Part shown: positions 1-6,134 of the stretch, piece after piece
How the letters are laid out: the number at the start of each line of letters is the position of its first letter
Position numbering within the stretch: position 1 is the stretch's first letter
Program-made: the position numbers and the translations under genes
The notes under the pieces: generated by a model
What the model was told of the DNA's origin: nothing
The model's database searches: none
Seen by the model: the letters and a program-made list of their open reading frames with translations, nothing else
Assembly: GCA_041659585.1 (NCBI GenBank)
Contig: JBAZXY010000043.1
Coordinates: 1-10,461, forward strand
Length of the DNA: 10,461 nt
From: UBA8518 sp041659585
GTDB lineage: Bacteria; Patescibacteriota; Minisyncoccia; Moranbacterales; UBA2206
Direction: 5' to 3'

Positions 1-26
1 ATGGCTGCTGATAGGCGTATTGTTAT

Positions 27-60
27 AAGGGATTTGGTTGTATGCCACATCCCTTTTTTT
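27..60 (+). terminator. Intrinsic terminator of an upstream gene outside the window
   Basis: AAGGGAT (27-33) pairs with ATCCCTT (49-55). An inner TGG/CCA extends the stem, and a T-run covers 54-60. The gene it ends lies mostly before the window. Two plus-strand frames close just upstream (TGA at 9-11, TAA at 26-28), and I cannot tell which one is the real end. I call no coding sequence here. Confidence 0.75.
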
Positions 61-115
61 ATCCAAAAATTGCACCCGCTCTTTTTTAGGGAGTAGTAGC
101 GAACAGTGGGATAAA

Positions 116-251
116 AGCCGCGCTTAAACAGGACCCTTGTCCGTCAGCAGTCCGCCACGGCGGATGAAGGAGGGAAGCACAAAAGATTTTGATTGGCTGG
201 ATATACACGAAGAAAAGACAAGAACGGGGAAAGCCCTACTTTTTGTTTTTT
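116..251 (+). repeat. Structured repeat element, copy A (full length)
   Basis: This is one of two full-length copies of an intergenic element; the other is 1657-1786. The 83-base core (116-198) aligns without gaps to 1657-1739 with about 15 differences. Helices visible: P1 AGCC (116-119) with GGCT (195-198); P2 GGAC (131-134) with GTCC (139-142); P3 TCCGC (151-155) with GCGGA (160-164); P4 CAAAA/TTTTG (180-191). A short GGG/CCC hairpin near 226-237 and a T-rich run to 251 follow, resembling a weak terminator. It lies between an upstream terminator and the promoter of the next gene, which starts two bases later. It could be a small RNA gene or a mobile repeat. I do not recognise it as a named RNA family. 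Confidence 0.75.
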
Positions 252-252
252 G

Positions 253-281
253 TTGACACATAGATTGTTTTGTGCTAGTCT
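253..281 (+). promoter_or_regulatory. Promoter of the winged-helix gene
   Basis: TTGACA (253-258), a 17-base spacer, then TAGTCT (276-281) with a TG-C extended -10 just before it. Transcription would start near 288, giving a leader of about 93 bases before the ATG at 381. The -35 box begins two bases after the U-tract of element A, so this promoter looks independent of that element. Confidence 0.65.
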
Positions 282-380
282 ACTTGGAAGCTTCTTTTAC
301 AAAAAAACAAATTTTTTCAGCATAATGAAACTGGGTCAAGGGTATTTATTACTTTCCATAGTAAAAAAAGGAGGTCAAAA

Positions 381-884
381 ATGAATGGATATGAAGAGCG
401 CATTAAACAGGATGTGCTTGAACTCAGGAATGCATTGATAGCAGGAAATTTAAATTTGTACATATCGAAACGAGGGTGTTTGATGGGTGACGTTGCCACT
501 GCCCTTATGGAGCAATCTGAAGATGCTATGATCTTTTTGCGTGGGCATCTTGCCGATTTTATACCCTTAACTAAGGACGCGGGTGATGAAAGATATTGGT
601 ATGCAGCATGGGAACTGCTTAACGCATTTTGTAATACATGCAGACCATTGGAGCAGCTCAGACTAGCTTCGCCCAACACAATATCAGGTAAGGTGTTGCG
701 CTTAATAGATGCAACACCCGGTGTTTCAAATAGGAGGTTAGCGAGCTTGCTAAAAAGCAATGTCCAACAGATACGGAAGATTGTTTCTGATTTGAAAAAA
801 CAATGCTTAATCACATATATTCCTATTAACAGAGGATCGTTCATGCTAGAGGCGGGGCATGAGATTTTAAAGAAGTTCAAGTAA
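381..884 (+). CDS. Winged-helix (MarR/ArsR-like) DNA-binding protein, hypothetical
   Basis: This 167-residue protein is probably a cytoplasmic transcription regulator. The C-terminal part, about residues 100-165, reads as a winged helix: a first helix (SGKVLRLIDATPG), then SNRRLASLLKSNVQQIRKIV as the helix-turn-helix, then DLKKQCLITYIP and a wing-like strand ending in a short helix. This matches the order in MarR-like domains. The N-terminal part (about 1-95) is mostly helical, with several Cys and Trp residues, and I do not recognise it. The start is well supported: AGGAGGT (370-376) lies four bases before the ATG. It has its own promoter (253-281) and terminator (904-941), so it looks monocistronic. 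Its targets cannot be read from the sequence. The fold is fairly convincing; the exact family is not. Confidence 0.75.
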   Translation: MNGYEERIKQDVLELRNALIAGNLNLYISKRGCLMGDVATALMEQSEDAMIFLRGHLADFIPLTKDAGDERYWYAAWELLNAFCNTCRPLEQLRLASPNTISGKVLRLIDATPGVSNRRLASLLKSNVQQIRKIVSDLKKQCLITYIPINRGSFMLEAGHEILKKFK

Positions 885-903
885 AAAAAGAATGATATTA
901 TCC

Positions 904-941
904 CAGGGGTAGGTTTTTTATAACCTTGCCCCTGTTTTTTT
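904..941 (+). terminator. Intrinsic terminator after the winged-helix gene
   Basis: CAGGGG (904-909) pairs with CCCCTG (929-934). An inner AGGTT/AACCT pair (911-915 and 922-926) extends the stem, and seven Ts follow (935-941). Confidence 0.9.
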
Positions 942-962
942 ATCTGAAAAATTTTAAAATAT

Positions 963-970
963 GCTAGAAT
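963..970 (+). promoter_or_regulatory. Possible upstream extended -10 promoter
   Basis: TG-C-TAGAAT (TAGAAT at 965-970) is an extended -10 box with no clear -35. If used, it would give a leader of more than 230 bases for the gene at 1210, starting near 977. A TTTGCC-TCT-GGCAAA hairpin (986-1000) would lie near the 5' end of that leader. The better promoter at 1107-1135 makes this one optional. Apart from that hairpin I see nothing recognisable between 971 and 1106. Confidence 0.35.
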
Positions 971-1106
971 GGGAGTAATTATAAATTTGCCTCTGGCAAA
1001 GGGTATGTAACTAAATGTACATGCGAAAAGAAAAAGATATTTAATGGAATGTTATCCCTGTATTGTAGAAAATATGCCTTATATTAACCAAAAGAGGTGG
1101 AATGTA

Positions 1107-1135
1107 TTGACTTTTAAGTAAAAAAGATGTATAAT
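1107..1135 (+). promoter_or_regulatory. Promoter of the 125-residue gene
   Basis: TTGACT (1107-1112), a 17-base spacer and a perfect TATAAT (1130-1135). Transcription should start near 1142, leaving a leader of about 68 bases. In that leader AGCC (1175-1178) pairs with GGCT (1184-1187), and TGTTG (1154-1158) can pair with CAACA (1189-1193), ending two bases before the ribosome binding site. Confidence 0.8.
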
Positions 1136-1209
1136 AAATAGTTACAGTGAGGATGTTGTTTAAATGCTAAAAATAGCCAACATGGCTGCAACAAAAGGAG
1201 TGGGAAATT

Positions 1210-1587
1210 ATGTGCCTGATGCCAAAAATCAATCAGTTTGATGGTGTTATTAAAATGTTCTTTTCTTCACAAGGTCGTCCATTAAAAAATGGTTATCCTG
1301 ATGATTGTAAAGTCATTGGAATACAGATTGCTCCTGAAGGGAGATTGACTTGCGAGTTCGAGGCTCTTATTATAGATCCTGATTTTATCAATAAGACGCG
1401 CCAGTTTACAGGTGAAGTTGAGGTGCTATACAGCTCCTCGAATGCTGTAAGAATGGATATGTGCGCACTTGGTCTTGTGCAGGTATTATTTGGATTCCCG
1501 AGAGAAGAAAATGGCCGGAAGGAGTGTCTCGCGGCGTATATTGACGGTGGCATGTTGCCAGTAATTCGAGAATATTTCAATTGTTAA
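1210..1587 (+). CDS. Hypothetical protein, 125 residues
   Basis: I do not recognise this protein. It is predicted to be soluble and mixed alpha/beta: a beta-rich centre (CKVIGIQIAPEGRLTCEFEA, then GEVEVLYSS), followed by an alpha-helical segment with small and hydrophobic residues (MCALGLVQVLFGFP). There are five cysteines but no paired CxxC motif, signal peptide or membrane span. The start at 1210 is chosen because AAGGAG (1195-1200) lies nine bases upstream; the second in-frame ATG at 1219 would be too far away. It is transcribed alone between a consensus promoter (1107-1135) and a terminator (1600-1639). That arrangement and the good ribosome binding site support a real, expressed gene. 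The function is unknown. Confidence 0.7.
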   Translation: MCLMPKINQFDGVIKMFFSSQGRPLKNGYPDDCKVIGIQIAPEGRLTCEFEALIIDPDFINKTRQFTGEVEVLYSSSNAVRMDMCALGLVQVLFGFPREENGRKECLAAYIDGGMLPVIREYFNC

Positions 1588-1599
1588 TTTCTCGAAATG

Positions 1600-1639
1600 A
1601 GCCCCAGTGTATTAATACATACCTGGGGCTTATTTTTTT
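1600..1639 (+). terminator. Intrinsic terminator after the 125-residue gene
   Basis: AGCCCCAG (1600-1607) pairs with CTGGGGCT (1623-1630). A smaller TGTA/TACA hairpin sits inside the loop, and a T-run covers 1633-1639. Confidence 0.9.
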
Positions 1640-1656
1640 ATTAACATAATTGTAGG

Positions 1657-1786
1657 AGCTAGGCTCGAACAGGACTCTTGTCCGTTCGTAGTTCGCCGCG
1701 GCGAACGAAGGAGAGAAGCACAAAAGATTTTGATTAGCTGAATATACGCGTTGAAAAGATAAAAATGGGGGAAAGCCCTTTTTTTT
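1657..1786 (+). repeat. Structured repeat element, copy B (full length)
   Basis: This is the second full-length copy of the element at 116-251. Helices: P1 AGCT (1657-1660) with AGCT (1736-1739); P2 GGAC (1672-1675) with GTCC (1680-1683); P3 TTCGC (1692-1696) with GCGAA (1701-1705), outer-extended by TTCG/CGAA with a TAG bulge; P4 CAAAA/TTTTG (1721-1732). Against copy A, P1 changes C-G to T-A and P3 changes C-G to T-A, so both sides of each helix changed together. It ends in a GGG/CCC hairpin and eight Ts (1779-1786). It starts 17 bases after the previous gene's terminator and ends about 60 bases before the next promoter. Confidence 0.75.
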
Positions 1787-1847
1787 GTGATTAATATTTG
1801 AAAATGAATGCTGGAACATAGGATAAGTCGCCCAGAATGGTCTTTTT

Positions 1848-1856
1848 TGATATAAT
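1848..1856 (+). promoter_or_regulatory. Extended -10 promoter of the GNAT-PAP2 operon
   Basis: TG-A-TATAAT (TATAAT at 1851-1856) is a perfect extended -10 with no good -35. Transcription should begin near 1863, leaving a leader of about 63 bases without a strong ribosome binding site. The same nine bases occur at 3065-3073 and on the minus strand at 8062-8070. Confidence 0.65.
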
Positions 1857-1925
1857 GAATATATGCAAAAGATTAAATCCTAGGAAAAAGAGAATAATAA
1901 AATATTTTTAATAAGATTAAAAAGT

Positions 1926-2396
1926 ATGGAACTAAATTCATTTAACAGCTACGAGCATCCAGTAATAATTGAAAAAGATAGCGAGCAAATTTTATTCGAA
2001 GAGAGAGAGCTTTTCGTAAGAAAAAATTATCCCATGCAAGATAGTCATTATCAACTGGAAGAGCTGATAAATAGCGGCTTGGATGGGATGGAGGTGATAG
2101 AAAAAAGAGATGCTGAGGGTGAAATTCTTGGGATGATTAGTTATGATATAGGCGAGGATCAGAATGGAATCGCCTATCTTTCTATCGGCATAATTCTAAC
2201 TGATCAAGAGGCTCGTGGCGAGGGATTGATGGATGAGCTTTTTGCGGAGCTGGTTAGTATCGCCAAAACAAATGATTGCGATTATGTCGTGGCCATTGCT
2301 GACACGGATGAGGGGGTGGATTTTTTTAGTGATAGAGGTTTTGAAGAGCAAATAGATGAAGTTAATAGCAGAGAACATTTCCGATTGGATTTGTAG
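1926..2396 (+). CDS. GNAT-family N-acetyltransferase
   Basis: This 156-residue cytoplasmic enzyme is predicted to transfer an acetyl group from acetyl-CoA to an amine; the substrate is unknown. The GNAT core is visible. A beta strand (LSIGIILTD, about residues 85-93) leads into the acetyl-CoA-binding loop and helix EARGEGLMDELFAELVSIAK, which fits the R-x-x-G-x-G/A pattern. Later come a strand (CDYVVAIAD) and the FFSDRGFEE segment, which matches the common F-[YF]-x-x-x-G-F of GNAT C-termini. The length is normal for a single GNAT domain. No strong Shine-Dalgarno sequence precedes the ATG. The promoter is at 1848-1856 and no terminator follows; the PAP2 gene starts 16 bases after its stop, so the two are probably co-transcribed. 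Confidence 0.85.
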   Translation: MELNSFNSYEHPVIIEKDSEQILFEERELFVRKNYPMQDSHYQLEELINSGLDGMEVIEKRDAEGEILGMISYDIGEDQNGIAYLSIGIILTDQEARGEGLMDELFAELVSIAKTNDCDYVVAIADTDEGVDFFSDRGFEEQIDEVNSREHFRLDL

Positions 2397-2412
2397 GTTA
2401 TAATGAATAATT

Positions 2413-3030
2413 GTGGAAAAAAATAAGCGAAAATTGTTGGGGTGGACTATAGGTCTTTTAGTTCTATTTTTTGCATTGACTGGAAATGTTTTGCTAACCG
2501 GTCCATTAACCGTGGCAGATGAACAAATAATGCAGTGGGTGATGAGCGTGCGTAATTCTGTACTGACTGATGTTTTTTTGTTTTTTACGTTCATGGGTAG
2601 CATGTCCGTAATTGTGTATTTTGGAATAGTGGTGTTGCTGGTTTTGTCATTATTCAAGCAAGGGCGTTCAATGCAATTTTTGTTTGTCTCAGTTGTCGGT
2701 GCTGAGCTTCTGAATCGAACACTGAAAATTGCAATCGGGCGAATGCGTCCGGATGCGATGCTATCTCTGACATCCAGCGATGGCTATGCTTTTCCCAGCG
2801 GGCATGCGGCGGCGGCTACGACTTTCTATGGGGCATTGCTTTTTATCATTTGGCCGTGGTGCCAAAACCGATGGCAGAAAAATCTGGCAGCTTTTTTAGT
2901 CGGGATGATGATTTTTTTAGTGGGTTTGTCGCGGATCTACCTGGGAGTACATTGGGCTACTGATGTTGTGGGCGGATGGTTGTTTGGAATCATGATTCTA
3001 CTAATTACACTCATGCTGCACAAAAGATAG
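2413..3030 (+). CDS. PAP2-family membrane phosphatase
   Basis: This 205-residue membrane enzyme belongs to the PAP2 (phosphatidic acid phosphatase type 2) superfamily. Members remove phosphate from lipid phosphates such as undecaprenyl pyrophosphate, phosphatidylglycerophosphate or phosphatidate. All three catalytic signatures are present: K105-x6-R112-P113, PSGH (128-131) and S173-R174-x5-H180-x3-D184. About six hydrophobic segments surround them (roughly 9-30, 50-80, 88-103, 133-150, 157-172, 183-202), as expected. The best start is GTG at 2413, since the nearby ATG at 2403 is out of frame; the ribosome binding site is weak. It lies 16 bases after the GNAT stop, suggesting one operon. Undecaprenyl-pyrophosphate recycling for envelope synthesis is a reasonable guess, but the substrate cannot be read from the motifs. 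Confidence 0.9.
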   Translation: MEKNKRKLLGWTIGLLVLFFALTGNVLLTGPLTVADEQIMQWVMSVRNSVLTDVFLFFTFMGSMSVIVYFGIVVLLVLSLFKQGRSMQFLFVSVVGAELLNRTLKIAIGRMRPDAMLSLTSSDGYAFPSGHAAAATTFYGALLFIIWPWCQNRWQKNLAAFLVGMMIFLVGLSRIYLGVHWATDVVGGWLFGIMILLITLMLHKR

Positions 3031-3064
3031 CAGTAAGAGAAAAGGGCGTGTTTTTTTATTTTTA

Positions 3065-3073
3065 TGATATAAT
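3065..3073 (+). promoter_or_regulatory. Extended -10 promoter of the 627-residue gene
   Basis: TG-A-TATAAT (TATAAT at 3068-3073) lies about 40 bases before the ATG at 3114. There is no good -35; a T-run occupies the spacer. No strong terminator separates it from the PAP2 gene, so read-through from upstream is also possible. Confidence 0.6.
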
Positions 3074-3113
3074 AAACTAATAAAAAATAATCTTATTTTA
3101 GGGTTAAAAAGAT

Positions 3114-4997
3114 ATGAATTTTGGAGAAAGTCCGATTTGGACAAGGCAAATCGAGAAAAAGGAAAATCTTTACGAGAGAGTTGAGCAAAAAGCCCAAGCA
3201 ATTTTGGATTTTAGAAAATTGATAGAGGAGAGTGGCGATAGGAGTGTTGAAGAGCTGACTTCGAAGCTGGAGGTGGAATTGTCTGATGTAAAAAATAGAA
3301 TTGGTGTGGAAAAAACAAGGCAATATGCTTTGCTCTTAGAAAAAGAAAAGGATTTATCCGGGATCGATAATAGACTGGAAGAGATTCATGATGAATTATA
3401 TCCAGAAATATGGGATGATGAAGAGGATGCTGCAAACCTGGATACTGATGATGAAGATGATTTCGAAATCATGGGCGTTGCTAATGAGGAACTAGAGCAG
3501 GAGCAAGAGGAGTTATATGATCAACAGCAGGAGTTAATAGAGGAAATCGAAAAGCTTAGAGAGGATGATGATGTGATGTTTATTGCGAAGCTGGATAATT
3601 TTTCTAAAAATAGCATTAAAAAAAGAAGAGAAACCTTGAATCTCTTGAATCACATAGAAAAAGATGGGTCCTATGTGCAGAGCTCTATACTGAATGGCTA
3701 TGAACTGGAAGATGGTTATGAAATACAATCTTCTGGTTTTTGTGTGAATATCATTCTTTCACCTAAGGATTATAGCTCTGCAATAGGGCAAGAAAGTAAT
3801 GGCGTGCATCTTCATAATCAAGCGATAAATATAGTTATGCATAAGCCTGGAATGGAGGATACTATCCGACATGAGGAGAATCATAATATTTCAGAATCCT
3901 TTGTTCCTCGGGGTCTCTATATTACGAATCTCGTCAGTAGGTTGAAAAAAGAAATAAAGCGTAGCGATGAATTGCAAGGACTGGATGCTCCTGAACACAT
4001 AATTGAATATGGAGAGTTGCGGATACAAAAAATGATTGCAGATTATTATAAATGTAATCATTCTGAGATTATAGCTGACATCGATCGCTTGCCTACTGGC
4101 AATATGAATACTTTTTTGCATAATTATAACCAAGCGGAGGAGGAATTAAGTAATTTTGCAAAAGGCATAGAAAATAAGGAATTGGGAGAAAAGATGCTTC
4201 AAAAAATTGATGAAATGGAAAAAAAATTTATCAAATATTTCTACGATTTATCCAATATTTTTTATGTTGCCAATAGGATTGGAAAAACAGAAGAAGCTAA
4301 GGCTTTGATGATTTTATTTGGGAATGGAAATGGAATCAGGAGGATTGAAAGACATCTCAGGAATTATGATTCCAGATATGCGGACCTTGTTCTTCTGCGG
4401 AGATTCACCGGTGAGATGGATTATACAAAAAATTTGGAAAGGCGCAATTTGACGGGCATGGATTTGTTGCAGTTGATATTTGGTGATAATTATGACAGGG
4501 AGAATACTAGAGTTTCTCTTGAGTTTGGCTTGCCATTTGATGATTTGGAAAGCTTAAAAAGGATTGAGATTTTAAGTGCATCAGTGGTTGATGCGCAACA
4601 AAAAGAAGTTATAGCAAGTAGAATGGATGTGATGATAGATGCTTTTATGACATATAAAAATTATGATTTTGAAAAAAATAAAATAGATGTGTATATGGAA
4701 ATAATCAATTCTTTAAAAAGAATAGGTGAGAATTGCGGTGTTCAGAGTAAAAATATTGGAAGTTATAAATACGGATTGTTCTCAAATTATGTGCAATATG
4801 TGTTCAAGAGGAAGAAGATTGCAGAGCTTGAAAATAGATACGCGTATGATTTTAGCGAGTTCTTTGGAGTGGAAAGGATGAAAGGAATAATTATGGAGGA
4901 ACTTGAATTTGATAGAAAGGTGTATTATAAGAAAAATGGCGAGCTTAGAAGTTCCGTTATACGCACTTTTCTAGAAAAATTAGATATTAGCTTCTGA
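3114..4997 (+). CDS. Large hypothetical protein with zincin-like HEENH motif
   Basis: This 627-residue protein has no signal peptide or membrane span. Residues 10-160 are highly charged and helical, likely coiled coil, with an acidic patch at 101-118 (DDEEDAANLDTDDEDDFE) and Q/E-rich heptads at 125-150. Residues 205-260 contain a beta-rich stretch leading to DTIRHEENHNIS. H253-E254-x-x-H257 fits the HExxH zinc-binding motif of zincin metallopeptidases. E318, in SEIIADIDR, is a plausible third ligand 61 residues downstream, as in gluzincins. The remaining 300 residues are helical and charged. I infer a cytoplasmic zinc peptidase or a degenerate relative; the substrate is unknown. The coding sequence is noticeably AT-rich. 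The start is the first ATG after the promoter at 3065-3073, with only a weak ribosome binding site. A terminator at 5036-5062 follows. Confidence 0.75.
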   Translation: MNFGESPIWTRQIEKKENLYERVEQKAQAILDFRKLIEESGDRSVEELTSKLEVELSDVKNRIGVEKTRQYALLLEKEKDLSGIDNRLEEIHDELYPEIWDDEEDAANLDTDDEDDFEIMGVANEELEQEQEELYDQQQELIEEIEKLREDDDVMFIAKLDNFSKNSIKKRRETLNLLNHIEKDGSYVQSSILNGYELEDGYEIQSSGFCVNIILSPKDYSSAIGQESNGVHLHNQAINIVMHKPGMEDTIRHEENHNISESFVPRGLYITNLVSRLKKEIKRSDELQGLDAPEHIIEYGELRIQKMIADYYKCNHSEIIADIDRLPTGNMNTFLHNYNQAEEELSNFAKGIENKELGEKMLQKIDEMEKKFIKYFYDLSNIFYVANRIGKTEEAKALMILFGNGNGIRRIERHLRNYDSRYADLVLLRRFTGEMDYTKNLERRNLTGMDLLQLIFGDNYDRENTRVSLEFGLPFDDLESLKRIEILSASVVDAQQKEVIASRMDVMIDAFMTYKNYDFEKNKIDVYMEIINSLKRIGENCGVQSKNIGSYKYGLFSNYVQYVFKRKKIAELENRYAYDFSEFFGVERMKGIIMEELEFDRKVYYKKNGELRSSVIRTFLEKLDISF

Positions 4998-5035
4998 AAA
5001 AGTGTGTTATTTATAGTGTGCTGAGTATGCGATAT

Positions 5036-5062
5036 ACAGGATTGAGAAGTTCTGTTTTTTTT
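5036..5062 (+). terminator. Intrinsic terminator after the 627-residue gene
   Basis: ACAGGA (5036-5041) pairs with TTCTGT (5050-5055), with one G-U pair, followed by eight Ts (5055-5062). The 17 bases from 5055 (T8 then GTGATTAAT) are identical to the end of element B (1779-1795), so this may be a remnant of that element's 3' end. Confidence 0.75.
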
Positions 5063-5082
5063 GTGATTAATCCAGGAAGAGA

Positions 5083-5111
5083 TTGACAAAGGATGGGTGG
5101 TCGGATATTAT
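5083..5111 (+). promoter_or_regulatory. Promoter of the purE transcript
   Basis: TTGACA (5083-5088), a 17-base spacer and TATTAT (5106-5111). Transcription should start near 5118, giving a leader of about 180 bases before purE. The promoter and the first leader bases closely match those at 8111-8160. Confidence 0.8.
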
Positions 5112-5204
5112 AGTGTATCAGTTCTTTTTATTACTAAGTCTGGAAATTAACTTATCGAATAGATGTTAGAGTCTAAGATTAATTACTTCGGGGAGACATT
5201 GCCT

Positions 5205-5288
5205 ATGGCAAAAAAACAGCAATTAAAAAACGCAGTATCGTGGATTGTCTCTATGGGGACAATTTTTAGAAAATTAATCATGAATTGA
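5205..5288 (+). CDS. Candidate 27-residue leader ORF upstream of purE
   Basis: ATG at 5205 to TGA at 5286-5288 encodes 27 residues: a lysine/glutamine-rich start (MAKKQQLKNA) and then a hydrophobic stretch (VSWIVSMGTIF) with a basic end. GGGGAG (5190-5195) lies nine bases before the ATG, a good ribosome binding site. The stop overlaps the purE ribosome binding site (GAGG, 5287-5290) and lies 10 bases before the purE ATG, so translational coupling is plausible. A hairpin with a T-run (5244-5267) lies inside the ORF. It may be a regulatory leader peptide or a small membrane-associated protein. Length and composition alone do not prove it is translated. Confidence 0.4.
   Translation: MAKKQQLKNAVSWIVSMGTIFRKLIMN
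5244..5267 (+). promoter_or_regulatory. Attenuator-like hairpin in the purE leader
   Basis: ATTGTCTC (5244-5251) pairs with GGGACAAT (5256-5263), with one G-U pair and a TATG loop. TTTTT (5263-5267) follows. It has the form of an intrinsic terminator, lies about 30 bases before purE and is inside the small leader ORF. A ribosome on that ORF would disrupt it. A second small hairpin, TTGCC-TAT-GGCAA (5199-5211), covers the leader ORF start codon. Confidence 0.45.
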
Positions 5289-5298
5289 GGAATGACTT

Positions 5299-5808
5299 AT
5301 GCTGAAGGTACTAATTCTTATAGGCAGTTCATCTGATGCGCCTTGTATGTCCAAGGCAAAAGAAGTGCTGGATGGGTTGGGCATCGCATGCAAAATGCAC
5401 ATAACGAGTGCACATCGCACTCCTGAGCGCACGCGAGATCTCGTTGAAAAGGCAGGAGAAGCAGGGTGTCAGGTGATTATCTGTGGTGCCGGTATGGCTG
5501 CTCATCTGGCTGGAGCTGTGGCTGCTGAAACGATCATGCCGGTTATTGGCGTGCCGCTGACTTCGGGGGCATCGCCATTGGCCGGTGTTGATGCGCTGCT
5601 TTCCACGGTCCAGATGCCACCGGGCATGCCTGTCTCCACAGTGGCTATTAATGGAGCTAAAAATGCAGCTTGGTTGGCTGCTCAGATTTTGGCTCTCAGC
5701 GACCCAATCTTGGTAAACAAATTGCATCAAGCCAGAGAGGTGGCTTTGAGTGAAATTTATGCAGCGGACGAGAAGCTCCAGGCTGGAATGGATGGGTCTG
5801 TTGAGTAA
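5299..5808 (+). CDS. purE: N5-carboxyaminoimidazole ribonucleotide mutase PurE (class I)
   Basis: PurE converts N5-CAIR to CAIR in de novo purine synthesis, in the cytoplasm, usually as an octamer. At 169 residues this is the standard length of class I PurE. The family motifs are all present: GSSSD (9-13) at the phosphate-binding loop, SAHRTP (37-42) with the catalytic-region histidine H39, GAGMAAHLAGAVAA near 64-77, PVIGVPL, and QMPPGMPVSTVAING with the following NAAWLAAQIL. Class I PurE normally works after PurK, but no purK or other pur gene is in this window, so it stands alone here. Start: ATG at 5299 with GAGG (5287-5290) eight bases upstream. Its long leader has a promoter, a small ORF and an attenuator-like hairpin, suggesting regulated expression. 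The coding sequence is richer in G+C than its upstream neighbour. Confidence 0.96.
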   Translation: MLKVLILIGSSSDAPCMSKAKEVLDGLGIACKMHITSAHRTPERTRDLVEKAGEAGCQVIICGAGMAAHLAGAVAAETIMPVIGVPLTSGASPLAGVDALLSTVQMPPGMPVSTVAINGAKNAAWLAAQILALSDPILVNKLHQAREVALSEIYAADEKLQAGMDGSVE

Positions 5809-5843
5809 ATCCCACCCGACACACTGAGGGATTATGTGTGTTT

Positions 5844-5882
5844 ATCCCTACTACCAATCTATTCGGTAGTAGGGATTTTTTT
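5844..5882 (+). terminator. Intrinsic terminator after purE
   Basis: A perfect 12-base-pair stem, ATCCCTACTACC (5844-5855) with GGTAGTAGGGAT (5865-5876), nine-base loop, followed by a T-run to 5882. Confidence 0.95.
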
Positions 5883-5939
5883 ATACCATAAATAATCGAG
5901 ACTCATCATTTTTTGCATGTATCAACTTCAATTGGTAAA

Positions 5940-6001
5940 AGCTAGGCTTAAACAGGACTAATCACAAAAGATTTTGATGGTCGTCTAAATTTATAATTTA
6001 G
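5940..6001 (+). repeat. Structured repeat element, copy C (internally deleted)
   Basis: The 5' end AGCTAGGCTTAAACAGGAC (5940-5958) matches copies A and B, then the sequence jumps to the P4 segment CACAAAAGATTTTGAT (5963-5978). The P2 and P3 hairpins are missing. ATC before and GAT after P4 can pair around a bulged A. A separate perfect hairpin, CTAAATT-TAT-AATTTAG (5985-6001), follows in place of the usual tail. A P3-like ATCCG/CGGAT hairpin occurs a little later (6014-6030). No terminator-like end is present. It lies between the purE terminator and the next promoter. Confidence 0.6.
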
Positions 6002-6035
6002 CCACAAGCATTAATCCGTTCTTGGCGGATAGTAA

Positions 6036-6064
6036 TTGACATGGCTCATAAAAAACTATATACT
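6036..6064 (+). promoter_or_regulatory. Promoter of the gene at 6135
   Basis: TTGACA (6036-6041), a 17-base spacer and TATACT (6059-6064). Transcription should start near 6071. The -35 and spacer resemble 8178-8198 (TGACA, GGCTCAT, AAAAAC in the same order). Confidence 0.8.
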
Positions 6065-6134
6065 TTTATTTCAGCTCTTTGGTATCTAAATAGAGGTAAA
6101 ACATTCCAAATTAAATGAGGGAGGCTTGGCGGTT

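Noticed and set aside
193..384. 63-codon plus-strand ORF before the winged-helix gene
   Set aside because: It runs through the repeat element's U-tract and the promoter of the next gene, has no ribosome binding site, and its composition is unlike a protein.
317..880. 187-codon minus-strand ORF
   Set aside because: It mirrors the winged-helix gene at 381-884, which has the ribosome binding site, promoter, terminator and recognisable domain.
1164..1241. 25-codon ORF in the leader of the gene at 1210, overlapping its start
   Set aside because: The ribosome binding site is weak and distant, and its coding frame conflicts with the better-supported gene. I could not separate it from chance.
116..1786. 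Element A/B as a riboswitch controlling the next gene
   Set aside because: After the U-tract of A there is a separate good promoter for the next gene, and B is followed by one as well. No known ligand-binding core was recognised.
2196..2657. 153-codon minus-strand ORF across the GNAT and PAP2 genes
   Set aside because: It lies antisense to two genes with full family motifs and has no family resemblance of its own.
3016..3055. CTGC/GCAG hairpin at the PAP2 stop with a later T-run as a terminator
   Set aside because: The stem is short and the T-run begins about 15 bases away, so it does not fit an intrinsic terminator.
5329..5730. 133-codon minus-strand ORF
   Set aside because: Antisense shadow of purE, whose sequence matches the family along its entire length.
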